A stretch of 11,233 nucleotides of DNA. Source: Desulfuromonadales bacterium C00003107. GTDB taxonomy: Bacteria > Desulfobacterota > Desulfuromonadia > Desulfuromonadales > Syntrophotaleaceae. The notes under the pieces are model-generated. The model ran no database searches. It had not been told where the DNA came from and saw nothing but the letters and a program-made list of their open reading frames with translations. This document shows, in pieces, positions 6,641-11,233 of this stretch. The stretch's first letter is position 1, and every line of letters starts with the position of its first letter. The stretch covers positions 1 to 11,233 of the forward strand of contig MAXT01000345.1 of NCBI GenBank assembly GCA_001751225.1. The letters run 5' to 3'. Position numbers and translations under genes: made by a program.

Positions 6641-6679
6641 CAAAAAGCCAAGGCCCTGACCGATTCCAACGGCAGGGCC
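6641..6679 (-). terminator. Probable intrinsic terminator of the oxidoreductase-holC operon
   Basis: GGCCCTG (6652-6658) pairs with CAGGGCC (6673-6679), and CCG (6660-6662) with CGG (6670-6672), leaving a one-base bulge at 6659 and a 7-base loop. On the minus strand a TTTTT run follows five bases after the stem. The offset of the T-run makes this a moderate call. Confidence 0.5.
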
Positions 6680-6707
6680 AATTCCTTTTCAAGTGTCGGG
6701 ATTGTTT

Positions 6708-6738
6708 CAAGAAGGACCAAGCTGCCAGGTCCTCCTTG
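6708..6738 (-). other. Hairpin directly after the holC stop codon
   Basis: caagaaggacc (6708-6718) and ggtcctccttg (6728-6738) form an 11-bp stem with one G-U pair (on the minus-strand RNA) around a 9-base loop. It begins one base after the holC stop. There is no T-run next to it on the minus strand, so it may protect the mRNA 3' end rather than terminate. The AAGGAGG inside it looks like a Shine-Dalgarno but no credible gene follows. Confidence 0.55.
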
Positions 6739-6739
6739 G

Positions 6740-7156
6740 TTAACGCATGGCCACGGCAAAACCAGTCTTCCGGTAACTGGCGTAACGTTGACGTGCGTCA
6801 CTGGCCAGTTGCTGGTCATATACTTCAGCAAAATCAATTACATGACGAAAGTGACTCATGAATTCAAAGCTACACGGTCTCCCCATGATAAGAATTTCAG
6901 CACCATGGGGATTGCACTCGGCAATTTCAATAATAATCGGCTCATCGAGACAATCGACGGCACCGTTATTAAAAGCATGGGGGATAAAGGAGCCCTTGTG
7001 CCAAGTCCACATGAAGCGATCTAAAGTCACGGCCTGATTTTTATCATCCACTATGATAAGAATCTTATTCCCATCATTGAAAAACTGTTCAGCCAGTTCA
7101 CACAGGTGTCTGGCTTTTTCTGGTCGCTTAAGCTTAACGAACTCGACCTGGGTCAT
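6740..7156 (-). CDS. holC: DNA polymerase III subunit chi
   Basis: HolC (chi) is the clamp-loader accessory subunit that contacts single-stranded-DNA-binding protein. The 138-residue product shows the family pattern: MTQVEFVKL start, CELAEQFFNDGNKILIIVDD at about 19-38, LDRFMWTWHKGSFIPH at 45-60, a middle beta-strand ILIM, and RQRYASYRKTGF near the C-terminus. The start at 7156 was chosen because MTQVEF fits chi proteins; upstream ATG (7168) and TTG (7177) codons would add only a few residues. It begins 32 bases after the oxidoreductase gamma gene, so it is likely the last gene of that operon. That pairing has no obvious functional logic. Confidence 0.88.
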   Translation of the reverse strand: MTQVEFVKLKRPEKARHLCELAEQFFNDGNKILIIVDDKNQAVTLDRFMWTWHKGSFIPHAFNNGAVDCLDEPIIIEIAECNPHGAEILIMGRPCSFEFMSHFRHVIDFAEVYDQQLASDARQRYASYRKTGFAVAMR

Positions 7157-7188
7157 GCGCTGTCCCATCAAAAGCAAATCACAAGAAT

Positions 7189-7746
7189 CTATGCAGTCTT
7201 AAAAGTAAAACCGCGGTCGAGAGCCAGCAGGTTGGCGGGAATGAATCGCTTATTGCGTTCCGGAATGATGACATCCAGGGCCTGCTTAATACTCTCAAGT
7301 TGTACTAGTGGATTGAGAGCCAGCAGCGCTCCAAGCATCACCATGTTTGCCAACTTGACATTTCCAACCTCAGTGGCAATCTCGTTGGCAGGAATAGCCA
7401 GCGTAGAGATATCGCTGCGTTGATGCTCGCTAGCATCGATCAAAGAGCTATTGTAAAAGCAAAATCCGCCGGGTCGAATCCGGGGATAATACTTATCCAT
7501 TGCATTCTGGTTCAGAAGCAGGACATTGCTTGGCCGCCCAACCACTGGTGAACCGATTTCCTGATCGGCCACAATGACACTGCACATGGCAGCCCCACCA
7601 CGTTTTTCCGGCCCGTAGGCGGGAAAAAAGGATGCATTCTTGCCTGCTTCGATAGCAGCATACGCCAGCAAGTTGCCAATCAACAGAATGCCCTGACCGC
7701 CAAAGCCAGCCATGAAGACGTCTTCGTTCATCTTATTGTTGTCCAT
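7189..7746 (-). CDS. 2-oxoacid:ferredoxin oxidoreductase, gamma subunit
   Basis: The gamma subunit of the pyruvate/2-ketoisovalerate/2-oxoglutarate:ferredoxin oxidoreductase family, part of the CoA-binding machinery. The 185-residue product has the family signature VFMAGFGGQG (10-19), the YGPEKRGGAAMCSVIV stretch, and the conserved NEIATEVGNVKLANMVMLGAL segment. The start is set at ATG 7746, with AAGAGG nine bases upstream. A TTG at 7773 overlapping the beta-subunit stop would add nine residues without improving the match. It lies 23 bases after the beta gene and 32 before holC. Confidence 0.9.
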   Translation of the reverse strand: MDNNKMNEDVFMAGFGGQGILLIGNLLAYAAIEAGKNASFFPAYGPEKRGGAAMCSVIVADQEIGSPVVGRPSNVLLLNQNAMDKYYPRIRPGGFCFYNSSLIDASEHQRSDISTLAIPANEIATEVGNVKLANMVMLGALLALNPLVQLESIKQALDVIIPERNKRFIPANLLALDRGFTFKTA

Positions 7747-7769
7747 GCAAAGAGACCTCTTATCTAAGA

Positions 7770-8531
7770 TCAACCCTTTTCCCCGTTCAAATCCTTAAAC
7801 GTGCCAAGGGGAAAGCAGGGCATCATTTCCTGGCTGATTCGCTCATTAGCATCGAGGGCCGAAAGCCCCCAATTGGTCGGGCAAGCCGCAAGAACCTCAA
7901 CGAAGGCAAAACCGGCACGGTTCTTCTGCATCTCAAAGGCTTTACGAATCACCTTTCCGGCTTGAGCGACCCGCTTGGGCGCATCAACGGATACGCGCGC
8001 GGAAAAGTGAGTGCCATCAAGCAAAGCCATTAGTTCGGCCATACGAATCGGATTGCCGTCGGTTTCAAGATCGCGGCCATAAGGGGTAGTGGTGGTCACC
8101 TGGCCGCCCAGGCTGGTTGGCGCCATCTGCCCACCGGTCATGCCGTAGGTAGTGTTATTGACGAAGATGACGGTAATGTTTTCACCACGATTGGCAGCAT
8201 GGATAATCTCAGCGGTACCGATAGCCGCTAAATCACCGTCCCCCTGATAGGTAAAGACAATGCTGTCGGGATGAACTCGCTTAACCCCGGTAGCCACCGC
8301 AGGAGCTCGACCATGGGGTGATTCAACCACATCGATATCAAAATATTCGTAGAGCAGCACACTGCAACCGACAGAAGCGATGCCGATGGTCTGTTGCTGC
8401 AATTCGAGCTGATCAAGGGCTTCAGCAACCAGTCGATGAACCGTGCCGTGATGGCAACCAGGACAAAAGTGACTGGACACTGGTTTCAGAGAATGGGGAC
8501 GCTCAAATACCGTAATCATACTGTCGGCCAT
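7770..8531 (-). CDS. 2-oxoacid:ferredoxin oxidoreductase, beta (TPP-binding) subunit
   Basis: The beta subunit binds thiamine pyrophosphate and a [4Fe-4S] cluster and carries out decarboxylation of the 2-oxoacid. In 253 residues it shows FCPGCHHG (C23, C26), VGCS (C56) and ACPTNWG (C217) as cluster ligands. The TPP/Mg motif is GDGDLAAIG from 97 with NNTTYGMTGGQMAPT from 125. HGRAPAVATGVKR (73-85) is also typical. The start at 8531 has AAGGA six bases upstream, inside the last codons of the alpha gene; only two bases separate the genes. The sequence matches the KorB/VorA type. Substrate (2-oxoglutarate or branched-chain 2-oxoacid) cannot be fixed from sequence alone. Confidence 0.92.
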   Translation of the reverse strand: MADSMITVFERPHSLKPVSSHFCPGCHHGTVHRLVAEALDQLELQQQTIGIASVGCSVLLYEYFDIDVVESPHGRAPAVATGVKRVHPDSIVFTYQGDGDLAAIGTAEIIHAANRGENITVIFVNNTTYGMTGGQMAPTSLGGQVTTTTPYGRDLETDGNPIRMAELMALLDGTHFSARVSVDAPKRVAQAGKVIRKAFEMQKNRAGFAFVEVLAACPTNWGLSALDANERISQEMMPCFPLGTFKDLNGEKG

Positions 8532-8533
8532 AA

Positions 8534-9601
8534 TCAGTCCTTATAATGCTTTTGCAACTGTTCGAAAAGCTCTTCCGGGGTCGGCAGTGAACCGGTACCA
8601 CCGGGACGGCCATAAAACCGGACATCGGCTTGGCGATCGACAGAAAGTCGCACATCTTCGACCATCTGCCCGTTGTTAAGTTCAACACAGAGAACCCGCC
8701 TGCAGCGTTCGGTGGCTTGACGAAAAATTTGTTCAGGAAAGGGGAACAGGGTAATGGGGCGAATTAACCCGACCTTCAGCCCAGCCTGTCGCGCCATACT
8801 CACCGCGGTCTTGGCAATACGCGCCGCACTACCAAAGGCTGTAAGGATCAGTTCAGCATCGTCGATACCGATTGTTTCGCAGCGCACCTCCCGGTCCTTC
8901 AACTGCTGATAACGGTCATGCAATCGCCAGTTGTGCGCTTCAAGAGCACCATCCGCCAGAAAAAGAGATTTGACGACATTGCCATGAACGCGACCCTGCT
9001 TACCGGTTAGGCACCAGTCCTTGGCCGGTAGTTCAGCAAGGGGCTGATACGGGTGCGGAATGAGAGCCTCTTTCATCTGACCAATCATGGCATCGCCAAG
9101 AATCATAACAGGCATTCGATATTGATCGGAAAGGTCAAATGCGACCATAGCCAGATCATATAATTCCTGAATAGAATCGGGAGCCAGCACAATAAGGTGG
9201 TAGCCACCATGGCCCCCGCCCTTAACCGCCTGAAAGTAATCTGCCTGGGATGCATCGATGCCGCCAAGACCCGGTCCACAGCGCATCATATTCACAATAA
9301 CACCGGGCAATTCGCTGCCGGCCATATAAGACAGACCTTCGGCTTTGAGAGAAATGCCTGGCCCCGACGAAGAGGTCATAACCCGAGCACCAGCTGCAGA
9401 GGCTCCAAGCACCATATTGATTGCGGCCACTTCACTCTCAGCCTGCAAAAAAGTCCCCCCCAGTCCCGGCAATTCACGAGACATGTATTCAGGGATTTCA
9501 TTTTGAGGGGTGATCGGATAGCCAAAATAGTAACGGCAACCAGCGGCAATTGCGCCAATACACACCGCTTCGTTGCCCTTGACAAAGAGCCGTTTATTCA
9601 A
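8534..9601 (-). CDS. vorB: 2-oxoacid:ferredoxin oxidoreductase, alpha subunit (VorB/KorA type)
   Basis: The alpha subunit supplies the TPP pyrimidine-binding domain. The 355-residue chain begins KGNEAVCIGAIAAGCRYYFG, with the conserved YPITPQ at 28-33, QAESE at about 53-57 (the Glu contacts TPP) and MTSSSGPGISLKAEG from 75. The C-terminal transketolase-like domain carries the TAFGSAARIAKTAV and GLIRPITLFPFPE segments. The overall form resembles proteins annotated as 3-methyl-2-oxobutanoate (2-ketoisovalerate) ferredoxin oxidoreductase VorB, but KorA is very close; the symbol is tentative. The start is TTG at 9601, with GGAGG five bases upstream. No in-frame ATG nearby fits better. The reaction is 2-oxoacid + CoA to acyl-CoA + CO2 with reduction of ferredoxin, reversible in anaerobes. 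Confidence 0.92.
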   Translation of the reverse strand: MNKRLFVKGNEAVCIGAIAAGCRYYFGYPITPQNEIPEYMSRELPGLGGTFLQAESEVAAINMVLGASAAGARVMTSSSGPGISLKAEGLSYMAGSELPGVIVNMMRCGPGLGGIDASQADYFQAVKGGGHGGYHLIVLAPDSIQELYDLAMVAFDLSDQYRMPVMILGDAMIGQMKEALIPHPYQPLAELPAKDWCLTGKQGRVHGNVVKSLFLADGALEAHNWRLHDRYQQLKDREVRCETIGIDDAELILTAFGSAARIAKTAVSMARQAGLKVGLIRPITLFPFPEQIFRQATERCRRVLCVELNNGQMVEDVRLSVDRQADVRFYGRPGGTGSLPTPEELFEQLQKHYKD

Positions 9602-9658
9602 AAGTTCCTCCAGACTGCAAAAATCAGGCTTGCTCAGTGGTCACCGTCTGATCTCGCA

Positions 9659-9880
9659 TCAATCCTTTTTAGGCTGATAAACAGAGATCGCCCCATCGGG
9701 ACACATACGGGCACAGGCTGAACACGCGGTGCATTTTACCTGGTTGGCATCACTGATCTGGGCCAGGGGATATCCCTGCTTAGTAATCTTGTCACCCAAG
9801 GTGATCAGTTCCAAAGGACAAGCGATAACACACAAACCGCACCCCTTGCAGAATTCTTCATCGATGACGAGTTTTTTCAA
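9659..9880 (-). CDS. 2x[4Fe-4S] ferredoxin (delta) subunit of the oxidoreductase
   Basis: A 73-residue bacterial-type ferredoxin with two cluster motifs: CKGCGLCVIACP (C11, C14, C17, C21) and CTACSACARMCP (C50, C53, C56, C60). As first gene of the operon it matches the KorD/VorD delta subunit, which passes electrons from the beta-subunit cluster to external ferredoxin. The start is taken as TTG at 9880, preceded by AAGGAAG at 8 bases and giving the family-like MKKLVIDEEFCKGC. A TTG at 9913 would add 11 residues but lacks a Shine-Dalgarno. The 57-base gap to the alpha gene holds only the latter's Shine-Dalgarno. Confidence 0.9.
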   Translation of the reverse strand: MKKLVIDEEFCKGCGLCVIACPLELITLGDKITKQGYPLAQISDANQVKCTACSACARMCPDGAISVYQPKKD

Positions 9881-9927
9881 AAGAAAATCTTCCTTTTGGC
9901 TAATGTAACACAATCCTAAACTGACAA

Positions 9928-9956
9928 ATCATAACAAATGTCGGCAAATTTAGCAA
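9928..9956 (-). promoter_or_regulatory. Sigma70-like promoter for the oxidoreductase operon
   Basis: On the minus strand TTGCTA (9956-9951), a 17-bp spacer and TATGAT (9933-9928) match 4/6 and 5/6 of the consensus. A transcript would start near 9921, leaving a roughly 40-base leader before the ferredoxin TTG. No operator palindrome was seen. Confidence 0.5.
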
Positions 9957-10153
9957 ATACAGGCTCAATCTTCGATAACGAGTCTACCTATCAACCCAAA
10001 GTTAGTGCGCATGCTATTCACTCACCACACGGAGAGCAAGAGACAAAACTGGCCCGATCAATGGAATCAGCCTTGTATCTTTTATGTAAACCTTTCCTCC
10101 TCCGTGCCGTCAGAAGTATAAAACCAACGCATTCAACCAAGGAGGAAATCATC

Positions 10154-10627
10154 ATGAAACAAAAGAAGTTATGGATTGGTATCCTGTTCTGCTCACTTTT
10201 AGTCTGGACCGGTAATGCTTTTGCAGCGGGACCAGTATTCCAGCGTCAGGACCGACAACAGCAGCGCATTGAGAAGGGTGTCCGCAATGGCAACATCACA
10301 CGACCCGAGCTAAAACAGCTTAAAAAAGAGCAAAGGAATATTGCCAAATTCAAACAAAAAGCTAAGCGTGACCACCACATTAGTCGCCATGAAGCAAGGC
10401 GCATCAAACGCTTACAGGACCGCGCCAGCAACAATATTTATAATTACAGAAACAACAAGGCCAAACAACCTCGAAAGTTCCGCCATGCACACAACAAACG
10501 TCACAATAATTATCCTGCAATGCGTCCTCATCGCCATTGCAGCGTCGATAGGTACATTGGCAGTTCAATCAACGGCCTTATAGCCCAGCCTGGAATTTCT
10601 TTGGCCTGGAACATCGCCTTCGATTAA
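10154..10627 (+). CDS. Small basic exported protein with two EF-hand-like segments
   Basis: The only plus-strand gene. The 157-residue product has a classic signal peptide (MKQKKLWIGILFCSLLVWTG, then NAFA), with cleavage expected after Ala24. The mature part is strongly basic and rich in Gln, Asn, Arg, Lys and His. It holds two related segments, GVRNGNITRPELKQLKKEQ and KRDHHISRHEARRIKRLQ, which look like degenerate EF-hand or helix-loop-helix repeats. It ends in a His/Asn-rich stretch and a short apolar tail. Similar small periplasmic proteins of unknown function are common in proteobacteria, from memory. The start at 10154 has AAGGAGG eight bases upstream. An open frame continues up to 9938 but lacks a Shine-Dalgarno and would bury the signal peptide. 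It is monocistronic and ends before a terminator. Confidence 0.82.
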   Translation: MKQKKLWIGILFCSLLVWTGNAFAAGPVFQRQDRQQQRIEKGVRNGNITRPELKQLKKEQRNIAKFKQKAKRDHHISRHEARRIKRLQDRASNNIYNYRNNKAKQPRKFRHAHNKRHNNYPAMRPHRHCSVDRYIGSSINGLIAQPGISLAWNIAFD

Positions 10628-10658
10628 CCTGTAAGCAATCAAAACATTTCTGAAATAC

Positions 10659-10706
10659 ACAAATACCACTCCTGCTTTATAGGCGAGAGTGGTATTTGTT
10701 TATTAT
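10659..10706 (+). terminator. Terminator after the small exported protein gene
   Basis: ACAAATACCACTC (10659-10671) and GAGTGGTATTTGT (10687-10699) are perfect 13-bp inverted repeats around a 15-base loop. They are followed by a T-rich stretch (ttattatatt). It lies 32 bases after the stop codon. The symmetry suggests it could also stop leftward transcription from the convergent TPR gene. Confidence 0.75.
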
Positions 10707-10917
10707 ATTGAGGCTTATAATTTTATTATTAAGGATTATGACAATAGCTTAGCACCTCTAAAGCATAGCTAAATTAGTCAGGACCCTTAAATATTTCAAT
10801 AAAAATCCCAACTATTGATGATCATATTTATTTAGGAAATGGATTTTGAGCAAAACAAGAAACCCCGCCAAACCGCACAACACAGCAAATAAGATTAGCT
10901 GAGCAAAATCAATACCG
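10707..10917. other. AT-rich convergent intergenic stretch
   Basis: About 210 bases between the plus-strand terminator and the TPR gene stop. Its left part (10707-10811) is AT-rich with no gene or clear repeat that I can support. Its right part is the open frame for a hydrophobic peptide described separately. Confidence 0.5.
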
Positions 10918-10922
10918 TTAGT
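10812..10922 (-). other. Out-of-frame transmembrane-like peptide after the TPR gene
   Basis: In another frame than the TPR gene, starting inside its last codons, 36 codons run to a TAG at 10814-10812. They encode TNGID, then a clean apolar helix (FAQLILFAVLCGLAGFLVLL), then KIHFLNKYDHQ. There is no ATG, GTG or TTG with a Shine-Dalgarno in front of the helix. Removing one A from the CAAAAC run at the TPR gene's end would join it to the TPR frame. It may be a lost or alternative C-terminal membrane anchor, or chance. Confidence 0.3.
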
Positions 10923-11233
10923 TTTGAAGCAGCTTCAAGCGTTGACGAATATCGGGGTCATGAGGATTATGCATAAGAATCTGGCGATAAATTTCTTTGG
11001 CCTTAAAGGTTATCCCCAGGCGCTCGTAAAAGTATCCGGAAGCTTTCATAACCTCCATATTTTCGGGATATACTCGGCCACCTGCCAACACGGCCGAAAG
11101 AGCCTCTTCATAGAGTTGGCGCGACTCAAAGAAGGTTGATAATCTCCAGACAATCTCGGGTTGAAATGACTCCTCGGTCTGAATAAAGTACAAAGCGGAA
11201 TTATAAGCGTCGAGTGCCTGTTCAGGCAGGTTC
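10918..11233 (-). CDS. TPR-repeat protein, C-terminal part (runs off the right edge)
   Basis: The last 104 residues of a protein whose frame stays open to the window edge, so the TTG at 11193 is not its start. Three TPR-like helix pairs can be seen: LPEQALDAYNSALYFIQ, then a segment centred on LYEEALSAVLAGGRVYPEN, then AKEIYRQILMHNPHDPDIRQ. The hallmark small/large residue spacing and the Asn/Asp-Pro turn between helices are present. TPR arrays mediate protein-protein contacts; no catalytic domain is visible here and the partner is unknown. The frame ends in RLKLLQN and TAA at 10920-10918. Confidence 0.75.
   Translation of the reverse strand, partial: NLPEQALDAYNSALYFIQTEESFQPEIVWRLSTFFESRQLYEEALSAVLAGGRVYPENMEVMKASGYFYERLGITFKAKEIYRQILMHNPHDPDIRQRLKLLQN

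Noticed and set aside
6640..6712. Weak resemblance of LETIPTLEKELALPLESVRA to the end of an Asp/Glu racemase-like protein, i.e. a second gene remnant.
   Set aside because: The match is short and the same DNA is explained by a GC-rich terminator-like hairpin. There is no supporting frame on either side.
6496..6837. A minus-strand frame containing LQRFFRTSTY followed by a frame change into LLNHLMTF, read as an RsmE N-terminus (MxRFF) with a one-base deletion in a T-run.
   Set aside because: That stretch lies wholly inside the inverted-repeat element 6478-6629, whose inner hairpin produces the sequence. The MxRFF resemblance is most likely chance; true RsmE similarity begins at GGRVII, just outside the element.
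6503..7024. A 173-codon plus-strand open frame.
   Set aside because: It crosses the repeat element and then runs antisense to holC, has no Shine-Dalgarno, and its composition is not protein-like.
9938..10153. An N-terminal extension of the small exported protein gene from an ATG at 9938.
   Set aside because: It has no Shine-Dalgarno, would bury a clear signal peptide, and starts inside the divergent promoter. The ATG at 10154 has a strong AAGGAGG.
10750..10785. A possible hairpin around tagcttagc and gcatagcta in the convergent intergenic stretch.
   Set aside because: The stem is interrupted by mismatches and has no T-run; too weak to list.

Overview
The window looks like chromosomal DNA of a Desulfuromonadia/Geobacter-type (former deltaproteobacterial) anaerobe with mid-range GC. 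This inference rests on four things: the rimP-nusA-ylxR(L7Ae fusion)-infB order, a NusA that lacks the E. coli C-terminal acidic-repeat domains, a four-gene 2-oxoacid:ferredoxin oxidoreductase operon, and a structured intergenic repeat of a type I recall from Geobacter-like genomes. No database search was possible. Almost all genes lie on the minus strand, so transcription runs from high to low coordinates.

Layout in transcription order. The right edge (10918-11233) holds the C-terminal end of a TPR protein, followed by an out-of-frame hydrophobic peptide. A single plus-strand gene (10154-10627) encodes a small, very basic exported protein and ends in a 13-bp terminator hairpin. Divergent from it, a good sigma70-like promoter (about 9928-9956) drives a 2-oxoacid:ferredoxin oxidoreductase operon: a 2x[4Fe-4S] ferredoxin, then alpha, beta (TPP) and gamma subunits. 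DNA polymerase III chi (holC) sits at the operon's 3' end. Two hairpins follow holC, then a roughly 152-bp dispersed-repeat-like element with 20-nt imperfect terminal inverted repeats. The element abuts a wrecked rsmE (16S rRNA m3U methyltransferase) that lacks its N-terminus and catalytic core.

Next come two tightly overlapping RNA-modification genes, trmJ (tRNA 2'-O-methylation) and rlmD/rumA-like (23S rRNA m5U), and an unrecognised lipoprotein gene. The last block is the transcription/translation operon rimP-nusA-ylxR/L7Ae-infB, running off the left edge. Its last three genes are linked by stop/start overlaps.

The most interesting points are non-coding or evolutionary. A perfect intrinsic-terminator hairpin lies directly in front of rimP with no room for a promoter between them, so it is probably an attenuator for an operon that encodes the termination factor NusA. 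rsmE is a remnant next to the repeat element. NusA carries an acidic tail with a 27-residue (81-bp) duplication, and IF-2 has a linker built from 15-bp tandem repeats. I saw no CRISPR array, phage, complete transposon or defence system, and do not claim any.
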